Assembly: GCA_017407885.1 (NCBI GenBank)
Contig: JAFQVU010000125.1
Span: 1 to 5,756, forward strand
DNA length: 5,756 bases
Direction: 5' to 3'
Origin: Clostridia bacterium
GTDB taxonomy: Bacteria; Bacillota_A; Clostridia; Oscillospirales; CAG-272
Shown here piece after piece: positions 1 to 5,756 of the stretch. The translations under genes and the position numbers were made by a program. The notes under the pieces are model-generated. The model saw nothing but the letters and a program-made list of their open reading frames with translations, was not told the DNA's origin and did not search any database. Positions within the stretch are counted from its first letter, which is position 1, and each line of letters starts with the position of its first letter.

Positions 1-742
1 GTCCGAAGCCGTACCATACGAAATACCAAAGTGTTGGCTGTCCGTCATATTTCTTCCTCTTATAGAAACTCATTATGAGAATAAAGCCGAGGATATTCCA
101 AAGCGACTCGTAGAGGAAGGTCGGATGGAAGTAGTACATGTTACCGAATGCGGCTTCGCCGTTTGCAAAGTCTATCCAATATCCCTCGGCAATGCCCATA
201 CGCCATGGCAGGTCGGTGATTGTGCCGTGTGCTTCCGCGTTGCAGAAATTGCCCCAACGTCCGATTGCCTGACCGATTATAAGTCCCGGCACTGCGATGT
301 CAAGCAGCTTGGCAGTCTTTATCTTTTTGATTTTCGAGAATATGAGTATCGTCAGCGCACCGGCGATGACACCGCCGTAGATAGCGAGTCCGCCGTTCCA
401 CACGGCGATTATATCAGAAAGCGAATTGAAATCTTCCGGTTTCATTAATACATAATAGAGCCGTGCGCCGAGCATTGCAAAGATTATAAGGTATATCGCA
501 AGGTCGAACACGTCGTCGCTCTTAATTCCCTCGAATTTCGCTTTTTTGAGTGCAACCGAGAAGCCGATGATCATTGCGAGCGCGATGATTATGCCGTACC
601 ACATTATTGGATGGCTTCCGCCGTCAGTCCACGGCAAAGGGATGCGGAATGCAACGGGATTGAGCTTGAAATCTCCGATGCCAAGTCCGGGGAAGGATAT
701 GATGTTCGGTGCGGGGATGTTAGCTAAAAATGTCGTAAGCAT
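1..742 (-). CDS. lgt: Prolipoprotein diacylglyceryl transferase, 3' end missing
   Basis: Lgt is the inner-membrane enzyme that moves diacylglycerol from phosphatidylglycerol to the lipobox cysteine of prolipoproteins, the first step of lipoprotein maturation. I translated 247 codons from the ATG at 742; the gene then runs off the left edge. The family signature GRWGNFCNAEAHG lies at about residues 161-173. R162, N165 and E170 have the same spacing as the catalytic-site Arg143, Asn146 and Glu151 of the E. coli enzyme. Other conserved blocks are MWYG (47-50), GARLYYV (92-98), GGLAIYGG (117-124) and HPTFLYES (206-213). Tyr122 stands where E. coli has His103, which I recall as usual in Gram-positive forms. 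The last visible residues are WYGFG, and the next codon starts with C, consistent with the conserved GFGR Arg lying just outside. Hydrophobic stretches near 46-65, 80-99, 113-136 and 213-226 fit a polytopic protein. A GGAGG site 8 bases upstream supports the start, which directly follows the ymfH stop. Confidence 0.96.
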   Translation of the reverse strand, partial: MLTTFLANIPAPNIISFPGLGIGDFKLNPVAFRIPLPWTDGGSHPIMWYGIIIALAMIIGFSVALKKAKFEGIKSDDVFDLAIYLIIFAMLGARLYYVLMKPEDFNSLSDIIAVWNGGLAIYGGVIAGALTILIFSKIKKIKTAKLLDIAVPGLIIGQAIGRWGNFCNAEAHGTITDLPWRMGIAEGYWIDFANGEAAFGNMYYFHPTFLYESLWNILGFILIMSFYKRKKYDGQPTLWYFVWYGFG

Positions 743-755
743 TTATTTTCCCTCC
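740..755 (-). promoter_or_regulatory. ymfH-lgt junction with lgt ribosome binding site
   Basis: GGAGG (751-755) lies in the last codons of ymfH. The ymfH stop TAA (743-745) is followed with no gap by the lgt ATG (740-742), reading TAAATG. No terminator or promoter fits between the genes, so lgt should be co-transcribed with the M16 pair. Confidence 0.8.
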
Positions 756-2041
756 GTTCCGAGCGGTTTTACAACAGCGAGTGAGTAATACTCGTCCTTG
801 AACGCCTTGTCAAGAAGTGTGCTCACGTCTTCGTATGTCACGCCTGACATTGCATCGGCGTAGTCAAGAAGATCGCCGTCATCGAGCTTAAACTGCAGGA
901 AGTTGTTTGCGATATCCTCGGTACTGTCGAACCAGCGTATCATCGCCGCGTACAGTGCGCGCTTTGAACGCTCGAAGTCGTCACGGGAAAGACCGTTTTT
1001 CTTCGCATCCTCAACGCATGATTTGAAGCGCGCGAAGACTTCGTCGGGATCGCTTCCTTCGCCGAAGATGGAGTTGTTAGCATAGCTCTTGCAGATGCCG
1101 TAGCCGACATCGAGCGAGCCGGATATCAGCCCTTCCTCGTAGAGCTTGTTGTAAAATTCGCCCGCCTTGCCGAAAAGCACGTCATTGAGAATTTCCATCG
1201 CAGCGGACTTCCTCATGCGCTCCATCGGGTCATCGGGGATATCAACATCTTTGATGCCGATTGCGAAGAGCGGCTTTGATACCTGCATTTCACATTCGAC
1301 TTGCGGCATATAGACCTCCGCCTTTTCCTCGGGATAGTCGCGGATTATCTCGACCGGTGCCTGTTCTTTCAGCACCTTGTCACAGACCTCGTTTACCTCG
1401 TCGACCGTGACATCGCCGCAGACGATAAGCATCATGTTGGAGAGGTTATAGAACACGCGGTAACATTCGTAAAGAATATCCGCGGTGATGTGAGATATCG
1501 ACTCAACCGTACCTGCGACGTTTATTCTGACGTTGTGCTTTTCATACATCGCCTCGAGCATCATCTGGTATAGCCTGCGCGCCGGATGGTCGTCGTAAAT
1601 GCGGATTTCCTGCGCTATAATGCCTTGCTCCTTCTGCACTGTCTCGGGGGTGAAATAGGGAGTTGAGACAAAATCGAGCAGTATTTCAAGCGATTCCTTG
1701 AAATTGGATGTGCAGGAGAAAAGATATGCCGTCATGGTGTTACTCGTGTAGGCGTTCGCATTTGCGCCGTATTTTGCGTATCGCGAGAAGGTATCCTCGC
1801 CGTTCGGGTTCTCGAACAGCTTGTGCTCAAGGTAGTGCGCGATACCGTCGGGGACGGGGGTGAAGTCCTTGTCGCCCGAAAGCTTTAATTTTGAATCTAT
1901 CGAGCCGTAGCGCGTTGCGAAAAGGGCGTATGAAGTCGAAAGTTTTTTCGGAAAAACATATACATCAAGTCCGCTTTTGTGCTTGAAGCTGTAATATTCC
2001 TCGCGCAGGAACTCGCTTCTTTTGGTTGTTACGTTAAGCAT
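743..2041 (-). CDS. ymfH: M16 family zinc peptidase, YmfH type (catalytic subunit)
   Basis: A 432-residue M16B-type peptidase, about the usual length for YmfH. The inverted zinc motif HYLEH is at residues 69-73 (bases 1823-1837), inside the block GIAHYLEHKLFE typical of YmfH proteins. The expected third ligand is E145, in EQGIIAQE (138-145), with the E-x6-E spacing of the family. The N-terminal M16 domain covers about 20-220 and the C-terminal one about 230-430. The C-terminal domain lacks the family's Arg/Tyr substrate-binding pair: by eye these positions are Y301 and G308. No signal peptide is visible, so I infer a cytoplasmic protein. The start at 2041 has an AAAGGAG site 9 bases upstream and overlaps the end of ymfF by 8 bases. 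In Bacillus, YmfF and YmfH are annotated as associated with 5-aminopentanol modification of elongation factor P. No EF-P modification gene is visible here, so that role is only a family-level label. Confidence 0.93.
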   Translation of the reverse strand: MLNVTTKRSEFLREEYYSFKHKSGLDVYVFPKKLSTSYALFATRYGSIDSKLKLSGDKDFTPVPDGIAHYLEHKLFENPNGEDTFSRYAKYGANANAYTSNTMTAYLFSCTSNFKESLEILLDFVSTPYFTPETVQKEQGIIAQEIRIYDDHPARRLYQMMLEAMYEKHNVRINVAGTVESISHITADILYECYRVFYNLSNMMLIVCGDVTVDEVNEVCDKVLKEQAPVEIIRDYPEEKAEVYMPQVECEMQVSKPLFAIGIKDVDIPDDPMERMRKSAAMEILNDVLFGKAGEFYNKLYEEGLISGSLDVGYGICKSYANNSIFGEGSDPDEVFARFKSCVEDAKKNGLSRDDFERSKRALYAAMIRWFDSTEDIANNFLQFKLDDGDLLDYADAMSGVTYEDVSTLLDKAFKDEYYSLAVVKPLGTEGK

Positions 2042-2058
2042 TTGTCTGCGCTCCTTTC
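2034..2058 (-). promoter_or_regulatory. ymfF-ymfH overlap with ymfH ribosome binding site
   Basis: GAAAGGAG (2051-2058) lies inside the last codons of ymfF, 9 bases before the ymfH ATG at 2041. The ymfF stop TAA (2034-2036) falls within ymfH, giving an 8-base overlap, ATGCTTAA. This arrangement usually means translational coupling and balanced synthesis of two subunits. Confidence 0.8.
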
Positions 2059-3323
2059 AGTGTGCCGTTGAGAAAATAAACCGTGTCGAGCGTTGCCTTG
2101 TTTGCCGCCGCGGCGATATCGTCACGGCTAACCGCGGCGATCGCTTCTATCATATCTTCCGGAGCACCGTCAAGTCCGGCGAGACGGCGTCCGATATACC
2201 AGGACTCAAGTCCGCTTGCGCTGTCGGCAAGCTCTTTATAATTATTGATAAGTCCGAGACGAGCGCCTGTTATTTCATCGTCCGAAATCTCACCGCGCTT
2301 TACCGCGTCAAGCTGGTCGAATATGGCTTTTTCTGCTATCTCGCGGTTTGCGACCTCAATGCCGCTTGCCACGATAAGCAGTCCCTTTGCCGCATCGGGC
2401 GCACTCGCACAGTAGTAGCAAAGACTCATTTTCTCGCGCACGTTCATGAAGAGTTTCGAGGTGACGCCGCCGCCGAAAACCTCATTGAACATCATCAGCG
2501 CCGGATAGTCTGCATCGAAAACGGTGATTCCGCTTCTGAAGCCGATAGTCAGCTTGCCCTGATTGACCGGCATATCCTCTACGACAGTTTTCGGCTTATC
2601 GCAGGTACGGATTATCTCGGTCTGCGGCATGGCGATGGGCTTTCTCTCTATACCCGAAAATAGCTCGGTCAGCTTGTCTGCAAGCGCATCTATATCGCAT
2701 TTGCCGACAAAGAATATTTCAACAGGGTAAGTCTCGAGCGCGGTTTTGTACTGCGCGTATACGTTCTCGGCGGTGCACGCCGCGACTTCCTCGGCAGTCC
2801 CCGTTTCATCGAGACCGAAGCGCTCGTTCTTGCACATTTCCTTGATACAGCGCTGACGTGCGTACAGAGCCTTGTTGTTTATCTTCGCATTGATAGCATC
2901 TATCAGATTGCGCTTTTCGCTTTCGGTGTATGCCGCATCAAACGCTTCACCGCAGGTCACGGGGTTTAAAAGGATATCTCCGAGAACATCGGTGACTTCA
3001 ATTACAAGATCCTCGCCGTTCATTGCATAATCGGAATTAATCATGCCTGCGCTGATTCCGAAGATTTGACGTTCGCCGCGCTTCATATTGCGTGCCGCGA
3101 GACTGGATGCGTAGAGATAGTCAAGCTTTTTGTTTATCTGTGCCATGTTCGGGTATTTAACGGAGCCGCGCATAAGGATGTTGGGAATAAGCGCATTTTT
3201 TGCCGCGCTCGCAGAATCGAGCGGTGCGATGAAGTTGACGGACAGCATGCCCGTTTTGAATTTATCGGTTTCGACATAAGTAAGATTTATGCCGTCTGCA
3301 ATTTGCTTTGTTATAAGGCTCAT
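2034..3323 (-). CDS. ymfF: M16 family peptidase-like protein, YmfF type (non-zinc subunit)
   Basis: Two M16-fold domains in 429 residues. The zinc helix is degenerate: at about residues 44-50, where HxxEH would be, the sequence is ALIPNIL, so this chain cannot bind the catalytic zinc. The C-terminal domain keeps the M16 block GGGVTSKLFMNVREK (284-298) followed by SLCYY (300-304), which supplies the Arg/Tyr pair R296 and Y303. I infer that it is the substrate-binding partner of the adjacent YmfH-type zinc subunit. The reading frame is open upstream to an ATG at 3413, but I chose the ATG at 3323. The extra 30 residues do not look like M16 sequence and would be encoded by a probable promoter and leader, whereas MSLITKQIADGINLTYVETDKFKT resembles family N-termini. 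The AGGAG site is 14 bases from this ATG, which is long. A CTG codon at 3329 would be 8 bases away and cannot be excluded. No signal peptide is seen. Confidence 0.9.
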   Translation of the reverse strand: MSLITKQIADGINLTYVETDKFKTGMLSVNFIAPLDSASAAKNALIPNILMRGSVKYPNMAQINKKLDYLYASSLAARNMKRGERQIFGISAGMINSDYAMNGEDLVIEVTDVLGDILLNPVTCGEAFDAAYTESEKRNLIDAINAKINNKALYARQRCIKEMCKNERFGLDETGTAEEVAACTAENVYAQYKTALETYPVEIFFVGKCDIDALADKLTELFSGIERKPIAMPQTEIIRTCDKPKTVVEDMPVNQGKLTIGFRSGITVFDADYPALMMFNEVFGGGVTSKLFMNVREKMSLCYYCASAPDAAKGLLIVASGIEVANREIAEKAIFDQLDAVKRGEISDDEITGARLGLINNYKELADSASGLESWYIGRRLAGLDGAPEDMIEAIAAVSRDDIAAAANKATLDTVYFLNGTLKGAQTNA

Positions 3324-3337
3324 ATACAGCTCGCTTT

Positions 3338-3362
3338 CTCCTCTGTCATCAGGGAACAGAGG
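3338..3362 (-). promoter_or_regulatory. Leader hairpin overlapping the ymfF ribosome binding site
   Basis: On the minus strand CCTCTGT (3356-3362) pairs perfectly with ACAGAGG (3340-3346) across a 9-base loop. The right arm contains the first bases of the AGAGGAG Shine-Dalgarno sequence (AGGAG at 3338-3342), so folding would partly hide the ribosome binding site of ymfF. The site is also unusually far (14 bases) from the preferred ATG at 3323. This is compatible with translational control of the operon, but no ligand domain or competing antiterminator is visible. Confidence 0.45.
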
Positions 3363-3364
3363 GA

Positions 3365-3381
3365 TATATTTCTTAAATATA
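3365..3381. repeat. AT-rich inverted repeat at the expected transcription start
   Basis: TATATTT, a CTT spacer and AAATATA form a perfect 7-base inverted repeat lying immediately downstream of the proposed -10 box. Its position would suit an operator, but no regulator family is recognised, and AT-only arms of this length arise easily by chance. Confidence 0.3.
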
Positions 3382-3410
3382 ATTTTACACCTATTATGCA
3401 CCAAAAGCAA
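3382..3410 (-). promoter_or_regulatory. Candidate sigma-A promoter for ymfF-ymfH-lgt
   Basis: On the minus strand a -35-like TTGCTT (3405-3410) is followed after 17 bases by a -10 box TAAAAT (3382-3387), which matches TATAAT at five of six positions. The -35 match is weak. The transcript would start near 3375, giving a leader of about 50 bases before the ATG at 3323. This supports rejecting the longer reading frame that starts at 3413, because that start would lie within the promoter. No other well-placed promoter is evident in the gap. Confidence 0.5.
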
Positions 3411-3422
3411 CAAACATAGTGT

Positions 3423-3439
3423 GAATTTTTAAAAAATTC
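3423..3439. repeat. AT-rich perfect palindrome after comEC
   Basis: GAATTTTT and AAAAATTC are perfect 8-base arms around a single central base. It overlaps the T-run of the proposed comEC terminator and could form a second, weaker hairpin after it. It may equally be a chance product of AT-rich intergenic sequence. Confidence 0.4.
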
Positions 3440-3453
3440 CGTATTTTTACGGA
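3431..3453 (-). terminator. Probable intrinsic terminator of comEC, containing its stop codon
   Basis: Read on the minus strand, TCCGTA, a loop of four A and TACGGA form a six-base-pair stem, followed directly by a run of six T (after one A). The comEC stop codon TAA begins inside the left arm. The stem is short, so termination may be partial. Its position, together with a new promoter just downstream, suggests that comEC and ymfF-ymfH-lgt are separate transcription units. Confidence 0.55.
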
Positions 3454-5741
3454 TCAATGACAATTAAAAGCTCGTTATCAACTATTGCTGTGCCGTCAAA
3501 ATCCGAAAAACATCCCGAAAGCATTGCGCCGACTTCTTCCGAAGATATACAGATAAACTCGGTTTTGTCGCTTAACACAAGATTCGCTGCTTTTTTTATA
3601 CTCGGTCCGTGCGAACCGAAGATAAGATGTTTGGCGTCGCCCGTGATATCCCAGAGATACTCGCTTTCCCATGCGCATGCTCCGATATAAGAGATGGTTG
3701 TGCCGCGAGAACTTATTTGAAACGTTCTGAGCGGCTTTTCCGAACGCTCGGTCATTATCATAGTGGGTAAGGTAAGCTTCAGACCGTTGAAGATTATATC
3801 GGTATCCTCGCTCGGTGAATAGAGTATTGCTTCGGCACCATACTCCTCGGCTATATCGCACAGCTCGTCCGCTATGTATTTGTCGTATTCGCCCGTTGGG
3901 AGCGGTATTATCATGCGGTGAACGATGCGGTTCTTGAGAAGCGCACGTACCGAGCTTGTATGGCGGCGGTGCAGATGAGTCAGCAAAAGCGTGTCGATCT
4001 CGGTCACGCCGCTTTCCGAAAGATGCTGGCGTGCATCGTACATAAGACCGCGGGAGCCGTCGGTTACGTCAATTATAATGGCTTGCCGTTCGGATATCGC
4101 CGCGATTATATCGCCGGTTGAATCGCTCATATAGTTAAGCGTTGCACGTTCATAATAAGCGGTATTGTATGCCGTTACCCCAAAAAGAAAAACAATAGCT
4201 GCCGCGCCGAACGGAATCAGCGCCCAAAGCCAGCTTGGAAAATTCTTTGCCATCATCCATATAATGACGCAGACTGTAAGTATTATTATAGGCAGGGTGA
4301 AAGGGTAATGCAGTGATATCAGGGAAGAAAATGAGGCAAGATAATCGGCGGTGTCGGTACACAGCTTTGAGAGCGCGCTTACTATAAATCCGATTCTTCC
4401 GCAGATGAAATGAAGACCGGTAAGCGATAAGATGAGATGTATCGGCAAAATGAGTAGCAGTGCCTCGCAGACTATTGACATAATGATTGTAGCCGGTACA
4501 GAAAGAAGAGAGATCTCGCCGAAATAGAGCCACTGAAGCGGAAGGATGAACATGGTTGCACCGATAGAAACGAAAATCCCGCGGATCAGCTTTACGGGGT
4601 ATCGAAGCAGCGGATGATGGAGAGAACGAACTCCCTTTTCTCCGCTGAATAATTTTGCCGATGAATCGGACATTAAAAGAACGCCGAGAGTTGCGAAGAA
4701 CGAAAGCTGCAGGCTCACATCGAATACGGCGGCAGGGCAGGTGAAAACAATAAGTCCGCAGGCAACAAAAAGCGCCGTCACGCGGTCGGCGCCCGAGCTT
4801 ATAACGGATGCGGTGAAGGTTAGCATCAGCATGATTGCCGCGCGGACAGCGGACATCAGAAATCCGGTGAGCGACACGTAAAACAGGAGAAAAAGAAACA
4901 CTGCTGCAGTTTGCGGCTTTTTGCCAAAACCGAGCCGTTTAAGAAGCCTTGTAAGTCCACCGCAGAGAATAGCGATGTGAAGACCGCTCAACGCCAAAAT
5001 GTGCGTAATACCGATGTATGTGAAATCACGGTGAACCTTACCGAGTCCGCCGCGTTCTCCGAGAAGAAGCGCATCGGCGAGAGCCGCGGCATTTCTGTCA
5101 AGATAGATTGACATTCTTGCGCTGAAATCATCACGCAATCTTGCAAACCATATATCGGGTGAATCTTTGCTTCCGGTAACTTCAACTGTTCCGGCAGTCT
5201 GACAGGTGAAAACATACCCGTCCGCCAGCAGGGCGGTACGCGGTGTATCATAGCTTTCGTGAAACTCTTCAAGCTCGCAGAAATCGACCTCGGCTTCAAT
5301 TATGTCGCCGAGTGCGAGCGCCAGAGCGGTTTCGGTGTACATGAGTCCCTTCGCCCGTGACGGCTCGCCGCTGCAGGATTCGAGTCTTACGACGTAGACG
5401 GAGTTGTATGCTGTACAGCTTTCTACCTCGGTCACAACTGCGCGGATGCGGTCTGTGTCAAGCGAATCGTATTTTGCTGCGTAGATGTCATAATAGACGT
5501 ATGAAATAAGCAGAGTGCACATTATCATTGCCGATGCGATTGTGACGAACAACACTCGCGGAATGTTGCAGAACAGCTTTTCTTTCTGATGCTCGATAAG
5601 CAATATTAGCAGCAATGAGGCGATAGCGCATACGGCGATCAGAATCACCTTTGCGTTTCCGGAAATCAGTGAGGAGATCGCACTTACAAACAAGCACAAG
5701 CTGATGATGAGGGCGAGCGGTCTGCGGCGGTAGAAATTCAT
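3447..5741 (-). CDS. comEC: ComEC/Rec2 family DNA-uptake channel protein
   Basis: ComEC forms the membrane channel that carries single-stranded DNA into the cell during transformation. This 764-residue protein is full length for the family. Three hydrophobic N-terminal segments (about 8-26, 31-50, 62-83) precede an outer loop (about 90-200) of the DUF4131/OB type containing Cys109, 123, 155 and 180. The Competence domain covers about 215-500 with hallmark blocks ALLLGER (224-230), HILALSGLH (247-255), SAVRAAIM (297-304) and DVSLQLSFFATLGVLL (341-356), within many membrane helices. A last helix (about 503-522) leads to a beta-lactamase-like C-terminal domain (about 530-764). Its metal site looks eroded: HLHRRH (589-594) has Arg for the Asp of HxHxDH, the usual TGD is IGA (686-688), and the usual HHGS is SHGPS (710-714). 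Nuclease activity is therefore doubtful. AAAGGAGA 5 bases before the ATG fixes the start. No comEA or comEB is in view, so I cannot tell whether it belongs to a longer com operon. Confidence 0.95.
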   Translation of the reverse strand: MNFYRRRPLALIISLCLFVSAISSLISGNAKVILIAVCAIASLLLILLIEHQKEKLFCNIPRVLFVTIASAMIMCTLLISYVYYDIYAAKYDSLDTDRIRAVVTEVESCTAYNSVYVVRLESCSGEPSRAKGLMYTETALALALGDIIEAEVDFCELEEFHESYDTPRTALLADGYVFTCQTAGTVEVTGSKDSPDIWFARLRDDFSARMSIYLDRNAAALADALLLGERGGLGKVHRDFTYIGITHILALSGLHIAILCGGLTRLLKRLGFGKKPQTAAVFLFLLFYVSLTGFLMSAVRAAIMLMLTFTASVISSGADRVTALFVACGLIVFTCPAAVFDVSLQLSFFATLGVLLMSDSSAKLFSGEKGVRSLHHPLLRYPVKLIRGIFVSIGATMFILPLQWLYFGEISLLSVPATIIMSIVCEALLLILPIHLILSLTGLHFICGRIGFIVSALSKLCTDTADYLASFSSLISLHYPFTLPIIILTVCVIIWMMAKNFPSWLWALIPFGAAAIVFLFGVTAYNTAYYERATLNYMSDSTGDIIAAISERQAIIIDVTDGSRGLMYDARQHLSESGVTEIDTLLLTHLHRRHTSSVRALLKNRIVHRMIIPLPTGEYDKYIADELCDIAEEYGAEAILYSPSEDTDIIFNGLKLTLPTMIMTERSEKPLRTFQISSRGTTISYIGACAWESEYLWDITGDAKHLIFGSHGPSIKKAANLVLSDKTEFICISSEEVGAMLSGCFSDFDGTAIVDNELLIVIDP

Positions 5742-5744
5742 GGT

Positions 5745-5753
5745 ATCTCCTTT
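5745..5753 (-). promoter_or_regulatory. comEC ribosome binding site
   Basis: On the minus strand AAAGGAGA ends a few bases before the ATG at 5741, with AGGAG 5 bases from the start codon. This near-consensus Shine-Dalgarno sequence decides the comEC start. Only 15 bases upstream of the gene are present, so its promoter cannot be seen. Confidence 0.85.
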
Positions 5754-5756
5754 CGA

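Noticed and set aside
125..448. A 107-codon plus-strand reading frame
   Set aside because: It lies antisense within the conserved core of lgt, including the GRWGNF signature, and shows no protein-like features of its own.
546..788. An 80-codon plus-strand reading frame spanning the lgt-ymfH junction
   Set aside because: It is antisense to the N-terminal part of lgt and the end of ymfH. Its Met-rich and Pro-rich composition mirrors the opposite coding strand.
2022..2663. A 213-codon plus-strand reading frame opposite the 3' half of ymfF
   Set aside because: It is wholly antisense to a clear M16 gene, shows no recognisable domain and has no good ribosome binding site. It is what codon bias on the opposite strand produces.
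3324..3413. A 30-residue N-terminal extension of ymfF from the ATG at 3413
   Set aside because: It would be encoded by the probable promoter and leader hairpin, has no ribosome binding site at 3413, and adds sequence that does not resemble M16 N-termini.
3066..3419. A 117-codon plus-strand frame opposite the start of ymfF
   Set aside because: It is antisense to conserved ymfF sequence and extends over the promoter and leader region. No domain is recognisable.
3496..3861. A 121-codon minus-strand frame inside comEC
   Set aside because: It is an out-of-frame shadow of the comEC C-terminal domain with low-complexity basic and aromatic content. The comEC frame is continuous through it, so it is not evidence of a frameshift.
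4150..4533. A 127-codon minus-strand frame inside comEC
   Set aside because: It is out of frame within the comEC membrane domain, with no plausible start context and no recognisable product.
4988..5299. A 103-codon minus-strand frame inside comEC
   Set aside because: It is an out-of-frame shadow of the outer loop and first Competence-domain helices of comEC, whose own frame carries conserved motifs throughout.

Overview
The window is gene-dense, and every gene I can support lies on the minus strand. From right to left the order is comEC (DNA-uptake channel), two M16-family peptidase-like genes of the YmfF and YmfH type, and the 5' part of lgt (prolipoprotein diacylglyceryl transferase), which runs off the left edge. 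The protein families, the strong AAAGGAG/GGAGG ribosome binding sites and the intermediate base composition suggest a low- to mid-GC Gram-positive anaerobe, most likely a member of Clostridia (Bacillota). The genus is not readable from the sequence. There are no RNA genes, CRISPR arrays, insertion sequences or phage genes.

Region by region: positions 3447-5741 hold a full-length ComEC with an intact channel-type membrane domain but an eroded metal site in its C-terminal beta-lactamase-like domain. A short hairpin plus T-run that contains the comEC stop codon probably ends that transcript. The roughly 120-base gap to the next gene holds a plausible sigma-A promoter, an AT-rich dyad near the expected transcription start, and a hairpin that would cover the ribosome binding site of ymfF.

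Positions 740-3323 hold ymfF and ymfH, overlapping by 8 bases. The first lacks the M16 zinc motif but keeps the Arg/Tyr pair. The second has HxxEH and the downstream Glu but lacks the Arg/Tyr pair. Together they look like one split-active-site heterodimeric peptidase. The lgt start codon follows the ymfH stop with no gap, so ymfF-ymfH-lgt looks like one translationally coupled operon.

Most of the window is ordinary conserved Clostridia-type chromosome. I see no clear undescribed system. The points worth a second look are the degraded ComEC nuclease site, the division of catalytic residues between the two M16 proteins, their linkage to lipoprotein maturation (lgt), and the structured leader of the operon.
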